Of a DNA stretch of 64,000 nucleotides, positions 10,212-18,821 are shown piece by piece. Within the stretch, counting starts at the first letter, position 1; the number at the start of each line of letters is the position of its first letter. This DNA comes from Clostridia bacterium (lineage in GTDB: Bacteria > Bacillota > Clostridia > Christensenellales > Aristaeellaceae). The stretch is taken from NCBI GenBank assembly GCA_017428385.1, contig JAFRQX010000010.1, forward strand, positions 170,591-234,590. The letters are read 5' to 3'. The notes beneath the pieces were generated by a model. The model saw nothing but the letters and a program-made list of their open reading frames with translations, did no database searches and was not told the DNA's origin. Position numbers and translations under genes: made by a program.

Positions 10212-11333
10212 TCAGCCGTTCTCTTCGCCGGTGATCTCCGGGACGGAGAGGGAAGCGACGGGGACAAAGCCGCGGAACTGGCCGTTGGCGTTTGCTTCAA
10301 TGTAGGCGTATTCGCCCAGGGTTCCCAGCAGCGTGACCTCGGTGCCTTCCGAAAGGACGGCAATGGATTCGCCAGAGAAGAGCGGGTCATCCGTTACCGC
10401 AGCGGTCTGCAGCACGGTGCGGACGTTGCCGACCAGCGTCAGCGGGGCAACCTCCGCTTTCTTCGGCAGGGCCTTGGACTGGATATAACCGATGCGGTAA
10501 TGAGTGGAGTCAATCGCATACTGGATCATGATCCAGCCGTTCTGCTCGCCGAAAACCTGAATCCAGTCGTTGGTGGAAACGGATGCCTTTCCGTTTGCGC
10601 CGCGCAGGTAATTTTCACCCGGGCCGGAATAGACTTCGTACTTCTTGCCGCCGGTGAACTTGATCACTTCCGCGGTCAGCGTTCCGCCCGGGAGCGTGGG
10701 CGCAATGGTCAGTTTGTTCCGCGCTTCCTTCAGCGTGCCGGGCAGACTGCTCAGGTTCACATACCGCAGATCCGTCTGCACGGTGCCGTAGGCGCTGCCC
10801 TGGTACTCTTCGGCATCCTGGCCGCCGTAGTAGGCGAGCCGGTTTTCAGAGGCAGCGATGGTAACCCAGGCGACTTCATCGCGGAATTTCCACAGCTGCC
10901 AGGTGCCGTTTTTCTTCTTCGTGTAATAGGCCCGCTTTTCAAAGCTGTGGATGTCTGAATCAACGTTATAGGGGTGCTCATAATTCTGGATGAGGACGAT
11001 GCCGTCTTTTTCCCAATCGCTTTCAACGGTCACCAGCCCGGTGCCCTGAGGAACAGCCTTGCTGGTCTTGGCATAAATGGACCAGCCGCTGCCCTTCGGA
11101 TTCAGGACGTACAGGATGTTGGTTCCGTTGGCTGCCTGCATGACGACAAAGGCGCAGCCGGAATGCTCCAGGCAGCTTGTTGCCGTGTAGCCGGAAAGGG
11201 CTTCCTTTTTCAGGGCTTCATGGATCTGATCAGGGATGGTTACCTGATCCGTGGCGCTATAGCCGTCCGCGAACGCTGCCGCGGCCGAGATCAGCAGGAT
11301 TGAAGCCAGCATAACTGCAAGAAACCGCTTCAT
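10212..11333 (-). CDS. secreted protein with C-terminal SH3-like domains
   Basis: A 373-residue exported protein. A classic signal peptide (MKRF then a Leu/Ala-rich core, ending AAAAFADG) is followed by about 190 residues of unknown fold containing a Trp-rich stretch. Near residues 210-280 an SH3_3-like region has YEVYSGPGENY and GWIMIQY, and a second weaker copy follows near the C-terminus. Bacterial SH3 domains usually bind cell wall. The ATG at 11333 was preferred because GGAGG lies 8 nt upstream of it. Confidence 0.75.
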   Translation of the reverse strand: MKRFLAVMLASILLISAAAAFADGYSATDQVTIPDQIHEALKKEALSGYTATSCLEHSGCAFVVMQAANGTNILYVLNPKGSGWSIYAKTSKAVPQGTGLVTVESDWEKDGIVLIQNYEHPYNVDSDIHSFEKRAYYTKKKNGTWQLWKFRDEVAWVTIAASENRLAYYGGQDAEEYQGSAYGTVQTDLRYVNLSSLPGTLKEARNKLTIAPTLPGGTLTAEVIKFTGGKKYEVYSGPGENYLRGANGKASVSTNDWIQVFGEQNGWIMIQYAIDSTHYRIGYIQSKALPKKAEVAPLTLVGNVRTVLQTAAVTDDPLFSGESIAVLSEGTEVTLLGTLGEYAYIEANANGQFRGFVPVASLSVPEITGEENG

Positions 11334-11661
11334 AACATATTCCTCCATTTTTCCTTATCTTCATCTTATCATGTGCTGCAGTGAAATGAAAGCCTTCACT
11401 ATATCGTACGAAACAGTGGAGGCTTTCCTTCCATCTGTCCAAAAATGATTTTTTGATGACAGAACGGAAACATGCAAAACTTGTATAAATACCTTCCAAC
11501 TTGACATCAGCCGCGGCGAAAAACGCATGATATAATTGTGCCAGAACAATTTGTATTCTGTATGCAGTCGTCATAAGGGGCAGTTTTCTTCGCGGCGGGA
11601 GCTGACTGGACCAGTGTTTCTTTTTCGGCAGATGACAATTGAAAAAGGAGGAATCATAAGC

Positions 11662-12327
11662 ATGAACAGAGGCACAAAAGCAGGGTGTGTTTTTCTTTGC
11701 ACAGTGTTGACAGTTGTTTTTTGCTTTGCCTGTACTGGAGGGATTGCGGAGCAGGCCGGCGGTGACCTGCTCCTGGTGATTGACATGCAGAATGCCTATA
11801 CGGCGGAAGGCCCCTGGACTTGTCCCAACATGGGCAGGGCGACGGAACAGATCATCGCCCTGATTGAATCCGGCCGGTTTGCGGAGATTGTTTTCACCCG
11901 TTTTGACGCGCCGCAGGATCCTGTCGGCACCTGGAAAGACTATAACGTTATTAACCAGGAAGTCAATGAGGATGAATGGATGAATGAGATGGTTCCCCAG
12001 ATGGCGCCCTACCTGGAGCAGTATCCCGTCTACTCCAAGTCCACATACTCATCCATGACCGTTCCGGAAATCCGGGCTGCGGCGGAACAGTGTATAGCGC
12101 GCGGCGGCTCGGTGGTGCTCACGGGGGTTGTGAGTGAGTGCTGCGTCCTGTCCACTGCCTTTGAGGCGATTGATCTGGGCTGTCCCGTAGTTTATATCAC
12201 CGATGCCTGCGCCGGCTGCAGTGATGACCTGGAGGCAGCGGTTGTCAGCGTGCTGGCAGGGCTGGACTATGTGCAGACCACAATCCTGGATACCGCCGGA
12301 TACCTGGAAAAGGCGGCGGCTGAATAA
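11662..12327 (+). CDS. exported isochorismatase-like cysteine hydrolase
   Basis: A 221-residue isochorismatase/nicotinamidase-fold hydrolase. The catalytic triad is visible as Asp in LLVIDMQNAY, Lys in YSKSTYSS and Cys in GVVSECCVLS. Unusually for this normally cytoplasmic family, an N-terminal hydrophobic segment (about residues 8-26, ending FACTGGIAEQ) looks like a signal peptide, possibly a lipoprotein-type one with an imperfect lipobox. The ATG at 11662 has AAGGAGG upstream. The substrate is unknown; an amide scavenger outside the membrane is possible. Confidence 0.8.
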   Translation: MNRGTKAGCVFLCTVLTVVFCFACTGGIAEQAGGDLLLVIDMQNAYTAEGPWTCPNMGRATEQIIALIESGRFAEIVFTRFDAPQDPVGTWKDYNVINQEVNEDEWMNEMVPQMAPYLEQYPVYSKSTYSSMTVPEIRAAAEQCIARGGSVVLTGVVSECCVLSTAFEAIDLGCPVVYITDACAGCSDDLEAAVVSVLAGLDYVQTTILDTAGYLEKAAAE

Positions 12328-12368
12328 GATCACGTGATGTTTGCCCCTGATGACGTTTCCTGCCGGAG

Positions 12369-12393
12369 CCGGCCTGTAAAGGCCGGTTTTTTT
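12369..12393 (+). terminator. Rho-independent terminator
   Basis: CCGGCCT / AGGCCGG stem with a 4-base loop followed by seven T residues, downstream of the exported cysteine hydrolase. Confidence 0.85.
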
Positions 12394-12414
12394 ATGGAAA
12401 CAACCAGAAAAGGG

Positions 12415-12468
12415 TTGACAGAAAATAAGTAATATGTTACATATATTATAAACATGTAACATATTACA
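12415..12468 (+). promoter_or_regulatory. promoter and palindromic operator of the MarR operon
   Basis: TTGACA lies at 12415-12420. A perfect 12-bp inverted repeat GTAATATGTTAC (12429-12440) / GTAACATATTAC (12457-12468) begins 8 nt after it and covers the expected -10 zone (TACATA or TATATT). This is the expected form of an autoregulatory MarR site. Confidence 0.65.
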
Positions 12469-12496
12469 TGCTTCAAAAAGAAGGTGAGAAGATCAG

Positions 12497-12967
12497 ATGA
12501 ATTATGATGAAGCGATGGGTATGGGTAAGGTAGAGTTCGGTAAGATGCCGCCGCAGGCGTTCCTGCTGGGTCTCCTGAGCGCTTTCGACAACCGGTATCA
12601 GGCTTCTGCGGATAATTTCATGAAGGAGATCACCTGGAAGCAGTTTTTTGCCATCATCTGCATCAAGCTGTGCAGGGAAGCACCTACGCTGAATGATCTT
12701 GCGGACGTCATGGGCAGCTCCCATCAGAATGTGAAGCAGATCCTGTTGAAGCTGGAGCGCAAGGGCTTTGTATCAATGACAACGGACGGGAAGGACCGGC
12801 GGAAGCAGCGGATTGTGCTCACGGAACAGTGCCGCGAGTTCTGTGAGAAAAATGACGCGCCCAGCCAGGAGATCATCGGCTGTATCTTTGAGGGCATCGA
12901 TGAAGACAAACTGAGGATTACCATAGAAACCATCATGACTATGGAAAGGAATGTGAGCAAGCTATGA
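12497..12967 (+). CDS. MarR family transcriptional regulator
   Basis: A 156-residue winged-helix regulator. The recognition region is TLNDLADVMGSSHQNVKQIL, followed by a wing with LERKGFVSMTTDGKDRRKQRI, typical of MarR. The start follows AAGGTGAG. It overlaps the flavodoxin gene by ATGA, and a palindromic site lies in its promoter. I infer that it represses its own operon and responds to a redox or small-molecule signal. Confidence 0.88.
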   Translation: MNYDEAMGMGKVEFGKMPPQAFLLGLLSAFDNRYQASADNFMKEITWKQFFAIICIKLCREAPTLNDLADVMGSSHQNVKQILLKLERKGFVSMTTDGKDRRKQRIVLTEQCREFCEKNDAPSQEIIGCIFEGIDEDKLRITIETIMTMERNVSKL

Positions 12968-13512
12968 AAACAGTTGTGATTTACACGTCTCAGACAGGCT
13001 TTACGAAGCGGTATGCCGAATGGATCGCGAAAAGAATGAATGCGGATATCCTGGATCTGAAGGAGGCGAAGAAGAAACCGGACAGCTTCTTTGATGGATA
13101 TGATGCCATCGTCTACGGCGGCTGGTGCATGGCCGGGAAAGTGGCAAAGTGCGGCTGGTTCCTGGGCAAGGTTTCCGCCTGGCAGGGGAAGCGCCTGGCC
13201 ATTTTCGCAGTGGGCTGCAGTCCGGACGGTACCCCGGAGGTGGCGGCAGCTATGAAGCAGCTGCTGACGGATGAACAGCGGAAGTATATCAAAGCATTCT
13301 ACTGCCAGGGCGGTATTAACTATGACCGGATGAGCTTCCCTTACAGGATGGCCATGAAAATGTTCGCCGGTTCCCTGAAGAATAAGAAGAATGCCACAGC
13401 CAAGGATAAGGAAATGGGAGAATTCATTGCGCAGAACCATGACCTGGCGGATATCCGGTTTATTGAACCGGTGGTTGCTTACCTGGAAGAAAAAAAGAAC
13501 CCGGCTTCGTAA
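12964..13512 (+). CDS. flavodoxin-domain protein
   Basis: A 182-residue protein with a flavodoxin fold, probably binding FMN. The phosphate-binding loop is YTSQTGFTKRYAE at residues 7-19, with VYGGWCMAGK and a FAVGCSPDG region lining the flavin site. It resembles the HemG/flavodoxin_5 type more than electron-transfer flavodoxins. Co-translation with the MarR regulator suggests a role in redox or quinone stress. Confidence 0.8.
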   Translation: MKTVVIYTSQTGFTKRYAEWIAKRMNADILDLKEAKKKPDSFFDGYDAIVYGGWCMAGKVAKCGWFLGKVSAWQGKRLAIFAVGCSPDGTPEVAAAMKQLLTDEQRKYIKAFYCQGGINYDRMSFPYRMAMKMFAGSLKNKKNATAKDKEMGEFIAQNHDLADIRFIEPVVAYLEEKKNPAS

Positions 13513-13526
13513 GAAGGCGGGTTTTA
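13498..13526 (+). terminator. terminator overlapping the flavodoxin stop codon
   Basis: AACCCGGCTTC / GAAGGCGGGTT imperfect hairpin followed by TTTAT. Its 5' arm contains the last codons of the flavodoxin gene. Confidence 0.65.
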
Positions 13527-13566
13527 TATTGGCGGTGATCTGTCAGGGACAACTCAACGCAAAGAT

Positions 13567-13598
13567 GGCATTCATGCAGGTACCGATGCATGAATGCC
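13567..13598. repeat. perfect 12-bp inverted repeat
   Basis: GGCATTCATGCA (13567-13578) and TGCATGAATGCC (13587-13598) flank an 8-base loop. There is no T run on either side, so a classical terminator is unlikely. It lies between the convergent flavodoxin and XRE genes. Confidence 0.5.
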
Positions 13599-13650
13599 TG
13601 TATGTTCAAGAGGGAAGGCCTCCTTCTTACATGGAAGGGAGACTGAAGCG

Positions 13651-13842
13651 TCAGGCGCCGACAAGCTCGGAACGCTTGACCTTGAAGTAATCGGCAATGT
13701 CGTCAATCAGCTCCTCATCCGGAACGGAAAACCCGTGTTCCCAATTGGCCACGGTGCCGCGCATCAGACCGAAGATTTCATCCAGCGCAGCTTCACTCAA
13801 ATTGCGGGACTGCCTTAATTCCCTGATCTTCTCGGCAAACAT
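13651..13842 (-). CDS. small XRE-family HTH protein
   Basis: A 63-residue helix-turn-helix protein consisting of little more than the DNA-binding domain (FAEKIRELRQSRNLSEAALD, then RGTVANWEHG). The ATG at 13842 was chosen because AGGAGG lies just upstream; the open frame continues further 5' without an SD. The target is unknown. It is divergent from tag. Confidence 0.75.
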   Translation of the reverse strand: MFAEKIRELRQSRNLSEAALDEIFGLMRGTVANWEHGFSVPDEELIDDIADYFKVKRSELVGA

Positions 13843-14078
13843 TCTCTTACCTCCTGTCATGGTTTGACTTTCTCTGATCTTTTGATTAAAGCATAATTCT
13901 CTTTTGTGAAAACGCAGTGAACTGATTGTGAAATCAGTGAACATACTATATGAACGAATGGAGAGACAAAAACCTTCCCGGGGTATCTGCAGATCTTCAT
14001 GACGAGTCTTTTCCTGCCGGGAAAAGCATGATATGATAACAAAAAACTGCCGGAAAGAATGATCATGGAGGACAAAGG

Positions 14079-14681
14079 ATGGGAAACTGCGAATGGGGAT
14101 TCACCTTTGAGGCAATGAGGGTTTACCATGATACAGAATGGGGCGTGCCGGTGCATGACGACAGGAAAATGTTTGAGCACCTGATGATGGAGGCCATGCA
14201 GTGCGGCCTGTCCTGGTCCCTGATGCTGAAAAAACGGGAGATTTTCCGTTCCTGCTTTGACGGGTTTGATTATGACAGGATCGCAGCTTATGACGAAACG
14301 GACGTGGAACGCATCCTGAACACGGAGGGCATGATCCGCTCCCGCCAGAAGATCCTGGCAGTGATCAATAATGCCCGGTGCTTTCAGAAGATCCGCTCGG
14401 AGCATGGCAGCTTCTGTGACTGGCTGTGGAGCCATACCGGCGGAAAGACGGTTCTGTATATCGGCCATGAAAGCAAGGGTATTCCGGCACGCAACGGCCT
14501 GTCTGACGATATTGCGAAGGAACTGAAGAAATACGGCTTCAAGTATATGGGCAGCATAACCGTATATGCCCATCTGCAGGCTTGCGGCATCGTGAATGAT
14601 CATGATCAAAACTGCCCCTGCTATCAGCGGATCAACGCGGCCAATCCCACCGTGCGGAAACGACGGGACCGGGAGAAATAA
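14079..14681 (+). CDS. tag: DNA-3-methyladenine glycosylase I
   Basis: A 200-residue Tag glycosylase of base-excision repair, which removes 3-methyladenine. Visible features are the N-terminal CEWG, YHDTEWGVPVHDDRKMFEHL, the helix-hairpin-helix region and a C-terminal zinc site. The zinc ligands are Cys near residue 4, HLQACGIVNDH and CPC. The start follows GGAGGACAAAGG. Alkylation-repair partners are not adjacent. Confidence 0.93.
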   Translation: MGNCEWGFTFEAMRVYHDTEWGVPVHDDRKMFEHLMMEAMQCGLSWSLMLKKREIFRSCFDGFDYDRIAAYDETDVERILNTEGMIRSRQKILAVINNARCFQKIRSEHGSFCDWLWSHTGGKTVLYIGHESKGIPARNGLSDDIAKELKKYGFKYMGSITVYAHLQACGIVNDHDQNCPCYQRINAANPTVRKRRDREK

Positions 14682-14734
14682 TGCGCAATACTTCATGGGG
14701 AAGATCATGAATGCCGAAGGGAAACATATATGAA

Positions 14735-14769
14735 AAGGGAGACTGCTGCGGAAACAGTCTCCCTTGTTT
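14735..14769. terminator. bidirectional terminator between tag and the GGDEF gene
   Basis: AAGGGAGACTG / CAGTCTCCCTT hairpin with a T-rich tail on the plus strand (GTTTTT) and TTTTCAT on the minus strand, between convergent genes. Confidence 0.75.
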
Positions 14770-15975
14770 TTACATTGCCTTCAGGGCACCCTTGCGGTCG
14801 TACATCCGCTGGTCGGCCCGCTCAAACACACGGCGGTAGCTGTTGTCCTGGCCGGGACGGAAGATGGCAAGCCCGCTGGCCACCACAGCCTTTCCGGAGT
14901 GCATGTTCATCTCCACATGGGTTTCAAAAGCGGAGATCAGGATCTTCCGGTTCCGGTAATCCTCACCCTCCAGCAGGGCCACAAACTCATCTCCGCCGAT
15001 GCGGTATACGGGGCTGTGCTGGAACTGCCTGCAGATCATCCTGCACGCTTCCTGGATGTAACGGTCGCCGGCTTCATGGCCCTGGGTGTCGTTTACCTGC
15101 TTGAGCCCGTTCATGTCAAACACGACCACGCCGAACTCCCGGATACTGCCTTCGGCAATCCGCTCATCCAGGTGTTTCTCTGTTTCAACATAGGCGTGGG
15201 TGTTTTTCACACCGGTCAGAGAATCTGTATAGGCCAGGTGCCTGGCGGAGCCGAGCTCCAGCTTCTGGCGCTGCTCCCGGGCCAGCATTTCCTCCAGTTC
15301 CCGCCGGCGGTCTTCTTTCATGTCGCCCACAACGAAGGTATGCAGGATGCAGACGCTCAGCAGACAGCCCATGGAATACATGGGAAGCAGGGGATAGAGG
15401 ATCTGGAGTGATACCATCACGGTCATCGTGAGTCCGAAGGATCCGATGGCCTTGTAATGGCGTTTGATCACTTTTTCAGCCTTGTGGGCAACAACGAATA
15501 CATACACTGAGGTGGACAGGAACATCAGCACCTGAAGCCCCAGCAGGATGCTGCGCATCATGCCTCCGTGATAGTTGCCCGCGGGATCAAACCAGAACAT
15601 CAGTGGTGCGAATATGTTCAGGAACAGCACCAGGGCAACCAGTACCAGGAACATCCATCCCGCAATGGAAAGCAGCTGCATCAGCTTGCCGTTCAGCTTC
15701 AGGTAGAGGAACACATACCGGGTCCACATGAAAACGGTGGCGGCCATAGCCAGGAAATAAAATACCGTATCCGCGGTTGTAAGCGTGACAAGACGGGCAT
15801 CATAGAAGATGCCCCAGAGAATATCAGCTATGTAAAACAGAATCACTGCCAGGATCATGCCGCGGTAGGAATCCGCGGCGGGGGTGCCCTTCTGGTAGTG
15901 AGCATTTCGGATTACGTCGTAGTTAACAATTACGTGAACAAGCAGGGCCAGCAGGCCGGTCGTCGAGTAGGACAT
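14770..15975 (-). CDS. membrane-bound diguanylate cyclase (GGDEF)
   Basis: A 401-residue protein with six or seven predicted membrane helices (about residues 5-220), a short coiled coil (EDRRRELEEMLAREQRQKLE), then a GGDEF domain (about 245-400). The active-site signature RIGGDEF is intact, as are DSLTGVKN and FDMNGLKQVND, so it should make c-di-GMP. An inhibitory RxxD site is not obvious. The 7-TM sensor-like part suggests a membrane-sensed signal. Confidence 0.92.
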   Translation of the reverse strand: MSYSTTGLLALLVHVIVNYDVIRNAHYQKGTPAADSYRGMILAVILFYIADILWGIFYDARLVTLTTADTVFYFLAMAATVFMWTRYVFLYLKLNGKLMQLLSIAGWMFLVLVALVLFLNIFAPLMFWFDPAGNYHGGMMRSILLGLQVLMFLSTSVYVFVVAHKAEKVIKRHYKAIGSFGLTMTVMVSLQILYPLLPMYSMGCLLSVCILHTFVVGDMKEDRRRELEEMLAREQRQKLELGSARHLAYTDSLTGVKNTHAYVETEKHLDERIAEGSIREFGVVVFDMNGLKQVNDTQGHEAGDRYIQEACRMICRQFQHSPVYRIGGDEFVALLEGEDYRNRKILISAFETHVEMNMHSGKAVVASGLAIFRPGQDNSYRRVFERADQRMYDRKGALKAM

Positions 15976-16208
15976 TAAAGCAACTTCCTGACTATTTATT
16001 CAAAAGTTTCAGTCAATCGCCGGGACGAAAATGACCCGGAGAAAACGATTGCACCAAAACTGTCAGAATCGGTCTATCACATGTGCCGGATATTACATCC
16101 GTAACCGGGATGCTTTCTGACATGTCACTATTATACCATATCAGGCGTAAATCCAAAAGCCTTATGTACATACATTTCAACGGTTTCAGCGTTTTTTTAC
16201 AGAATTGT
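15976..16208. other. intergenic region upstream of the GGDEF gene
   Basis: Noncoding. It should contain the minus-strand promoter of the GGDEF gene, but no convincing consensus pair is seen. A dyad around 16085-16111 (CCGGAT..ATCC, CCGTAACCGGGATG) is weak. Confidence 0.4.
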
Positions 16209-16246
16209 AAAAACCTGCGGAGTTCAGCTGAACAACGCAGGTTTTT
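16209..16246 (-). terminator. terminator of the PatB-type aminotransferase gene
   Basis: AAACCTGCG / CGCAGGTTT hairpin with an internal GTTCAGCTGAAC dyad. The minus-strand side ends in TTTTTACA, just downstream of the aminotransferase stop. Confidence 0.75.
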
Positions 16247-16271
16247 ATTGATTTTGGATTTGGCCTAAAGA

Positions 16272-17477
16272 TCAGGTTCGGAACACGTACTGCTTCAGGC
16301 GGTTAAAGGCTTCCTGCACCTTTTGCAGGGGAAGAGCCAGGTTCATCCGGATGCTCCAGGGACCGTTGAACAGCCAGCCGGGCTGCCAGGCGATGCCCAC
16401 GTCAGTTCCCTGAACCAGCAGTTCATCAATGGTCAGGTTATGGGCTTTGCACCATTCCTCACAGTCCAGGAAGAGCATATAGGTGCCCTCCGGTTTCATG
16501 AGTGTTACGCCCGGGAAGTAATTCCGGATAAAGTCACAGGCGAAGTTGATGTTACCGCTCAGGGTCTCACGGAGCTCATCCACCCATTCCTCACCCTCGG
16601 GACCGTAGGCACCGAGGAGCGCGTGCATGGAAAGGACGTTCATATTGTTGTAGTCGCTCATGGTGGACGCCTTGGCCTGTCGATCCCGGAGCCAGTCGTT
16701 ATAAATGATGTGGTAGCTGCCTACCAGGCCGGCCAGGTTGAAGGTCTTGGAGGGGGCGTAGAAGGCGGCTGTGTGGTTCCGGGCATATTCGGAGACGGAC
16801 TGAACCGGAGTGTGCTTATGCCCGTTGAGGGTCAGGTCGGACCAGATTTCATCCGAGACCACCCATACGTCATACTTCTCGAAGATCTCCATGGCCTTCC
16901 GGATTTCCTCCGGCTCCCAGACCCGGCCGCAGGGATTGTGGGGAGCACAGAAAATGGCCGCGTGGATTTTGTTCTCCACGATTTTCTTTTCCATGTCCTC
17001 ATAGTCCATCCGCCAGATGCCGTCCGCATCCTTGACCAGCGGGTTGTGCACCAGCCGGTAACCGTTATACTGCAGGGCATGGGTGAAACCGATATAGTGG
17101 GGCGTCTGGATCAGCACTGGATCTCCGCGGGAACAGAGTACATTCAGGGTGGAGATGACACCACCCAGCACGCCGTTTTCATAGCCGATATGTTTCTTTT
17201 CCAGGCCGGTAACGCCGTTACGTTTTTCCTGCCAGCGGATAATGGACTGGTAGTATTCATCTGAAATATTGAAGTATCCGAAGGCCGGGTGCTGCACCCG
17301 GCGGATAATCTCCTCCTGAATCGCGGGGCAGGTGGCAAAGTTCATGTCCGCCACCCACATGGGGATGGCGTCAAAGCCTTCCTTCGGCGCGCCGGGGGCG
17401 CCTTCGTGGCCTATATCGTCCAGGGCAATGGCGTTTGTTCCGCGGCGGTCCGGCATGGTGGTGAAATCGTATTTCAT
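16272..17477 (-). CDS. MalY/PatB family PLP aminotransferase (probable cystathionine beta-lyase)
   Basis: A 401-residue fold-type I PLP enzyme. The Schiff-base Lys is K244 in APSKTFNLAG; APHNPCGRVW and VVSDEIWSDL hold the cofactor. The N-terminal AIPMWVADMNFATCPAI and the overall length match the MalY/PatB group of C-S lyases (cystathionine or cysteine beta-elimination) better than ordinary aminotransferases. The start has GGAGGATC upstream. It is a single gene with its own terminator. Confidence 0.9.
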   Translation of the reverse strand: MKYDFTTMPDRRGTNAIALDDIGHEGAPGAPKEGFDAIPMWVADMNFATCPAIQEEIIRRVQHPAFGYFNISDEYYQSIIRWQEKRNGVTGLEKKHIGYENGVLGGVISTLNVLCSRGDPVLIQTPHYIGFTHALQYNGYRLVHNPLVKDADGIWRMDYEDMEKKIVENKIHAAIFCAPHNPCGRVWEPEEIRKAMEIFEKYDVWVVSDEIWSDLTLNGHKHTPVQSVSEYARNHTAAFYAPSKTFNLAGLVGSYHIIYNDWLRDRQAKASTMSDYNNMNVLSMHALLGAYGPEGEEWVDELRETLSGNINFACDFIRNYFPGVTLMKPEGTYMLFLDCEEWCKAHNLTIDELLVQGTDVGIAWQPGWLFNGPWSIRMNLALPLQKVQEAFNRLKQYVFRT

Positions 17478-17627
17478 GAAAGATCCTCCAAAAAAACTGA
17501 TGCTATAAAGATTATAGCATCAGTGAATGAATACTGAAAACTTAAAACTTAAAAAGAATAATGATATCTGGTTGTGAAACGGCTTTTGCAGGCAAAGGAA
17601 ACCGCCCGCGGGTGCGGACGGAAAGTG

Positions 17628-18092
17628 TCAGGTGTTTTCACGCATTTTCCGGTTCAGGTCGTTGACACCTTTGCGCATGCGGGTGTACTCCGCAATCCAG
17701 ATAGCCGCATAGATAGCCAGGAAGATGCCGATGTAGGTCAGGAATCCGGTGAAGCTGTGCTTCATCCACTGCATGAAGTAAGCGATCGGCAAGGTGATGA
17801 GAGCAACCACCAGCAGGTGAACCACGGTCATCTTCGTCAGGCTCCAGTCTGTTTCCCAGATTACGGTCGCGCCTGCGAAGACCGCGCCGTACAGCAGGGA
17901 ACAGATAAACTGGATCAGCACGGCGTTGATTTCGGAGCCGCAGTCCTCAATCAGTGCGGGGACAACCGCATAGTAGTGTCCGTCTCCCTTGCACAGGGAA
18001 ATGATAATGGTAATCGCGGTGCTGATCAGCAGACCGATGGGCATGCCGACCAGGGCGCGCCGCAGCGCTTTATTCCAGAGCTGTTTATTCAT
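17628..18092 (-). CDS. DUF3021 membrane protein
   Basis: A 154-residue protein with four hydrophobic segments and the compact layout of DUF3021 proteins, which are regularly encoded beside LytTR regulators. It overlaps the upstream LytTR gene by ATGA. In known pairs the membrane protein is thought to modulate the regulator. A GC-rich hairpin near 17600-17622 may terminate the operon. Confidence 0.8.
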   Translation of the reverse strand: MNKQLWNKALRRALVGMPIGLLISTAITIIISLCKGDGHYYAVVPALIEDCGSEINAVLIQFICSLLYGAVFAGATVIWETDWSLTKMTVVHLLVVALITLPIAYFMQWMKHSFTGFLTYIGIFLAIYAAIWIAEYTRMRKGVNDLNRKMRENT

Positions 18093-18529
18093 ATGCCCAA
18101 TACCTCCTTGATTTTTGATACATATCGTCTTGAAACATAGGTTTTACTGCCGTCGGCCAGGGTAACGCAGATCGTGCCGGCAAAGCTCAAATCAAAGCTC
18201 CTGACCTTCTTCAGATTGATGATTTCTGAGTTGGAAATCCGCACAAAGCGTGAGGGCTTCAGCCGCTCCTCAGCTTCGTACAGGCGAAGCCGGAGCATGT
18301 ATTCACCCGCGGGCAGCACGGCGTATACTTTGCCGTTTGCAGCATAGATTCTAAGGATATCCTTTTCATCCAGAACGGTGACGGTGTCCTCGCGGAAACC
18401 GGCGATCATCTTTGGCTCGGATTCGGACAATGCCTGTACCAGGGCATTGACTTCCTCCGTGAGTTCGTTTGCCATGACAATCACCTTTGGTTCTGTGACC
18501 GATGGATCGATTCTGACTTCAACCTGCAC
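18089..18529 (-). CDS. LytTR family DNA-binding regulator
   Basis: A 146-residue protein: an N-terminal region of about 45 residues, then a LytTR domain (about 50-146) with RFVRISNSEIINLKKV and VTLADGSKTYVSRRYV. I chose GTG at 18529 because AAGGAG sits 8 nt upstream; the frame remains open 88 codons further 5', through a repeat array, without an SD. There is no receiver domain. It forms a membrane-linked regulator pair with the DUF3021 protein. Confidence 0.85.
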   Translation of the reverse strand: MQVEVRIDPSVTEPKVIVMANELTEEVNALVQALSESEPKMIAGFREDTVTVLDEKDILRIYAANGKVYAVLPAGEYMLRLRLYEAEERLKPSRFVRISNSEIINLKKVRSFDLSFAGTICVTLADGSKTYVSRRYVSKIKEVLGI

Positions 18530-18628
18530 TTTTCTGACTCCTTTCTCCCGGGTGATTGCATTATATGAAAAAAGAGGGATGGTTTTCCACTGTTTTGCGA
18601 CAAGTGGTCGAAAAGGAAATATAAACGG

Positions 18629-18734
18629 ATGAAATATCGCTTCGCGATGTGAAATATGTGACTTCGTCAAATGTGAAATATTGAGCCTGGGGCTCAATGT
18701 GAAATATCCGTGCTTACGCCCGGATGTGAAAGTA
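18629..18734. repeat. tandem array of ATGTGAAATAT units separated by mini-hairpins
   Basis: Five copies of (ATG)TGAAAtat-type units (at about 18629, 18647, 18670, 18696 and 18723) alternate with four different small stem-loops: ATCGC-TTC-GCGAT, GTGAC-TTC-GTCA, TTGAGCC-TGG-GGCTCAA, and an ATCCG..CGGAT stem. The stems differ but the units do not. It lies between the divergent LytTR and YhhN genes. Confidence 0.75.
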
Positions 18735-18821
18735 TGTTTTGCCTTGCCTCTGTAAGGGGATGGGTGATATGATACTGAAAGACAGAAAGACAATCAAAAG
18801 AATATACAGGAGGATTTGACG

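Noticed and set aside
11492..11540. TTGACA plus TATAAT pair upstream of the cysteine hydrolase
   Set aside because: The spacer is 24 nt, too long for a standard promoter; the TATAAT may work with a different -35.
18629..18734. CRISPR-like array
   Set aside because: Repeats are only 9-11 bases, the spacers are self-complementary hairpins of unequal length, and no cas gene is present.
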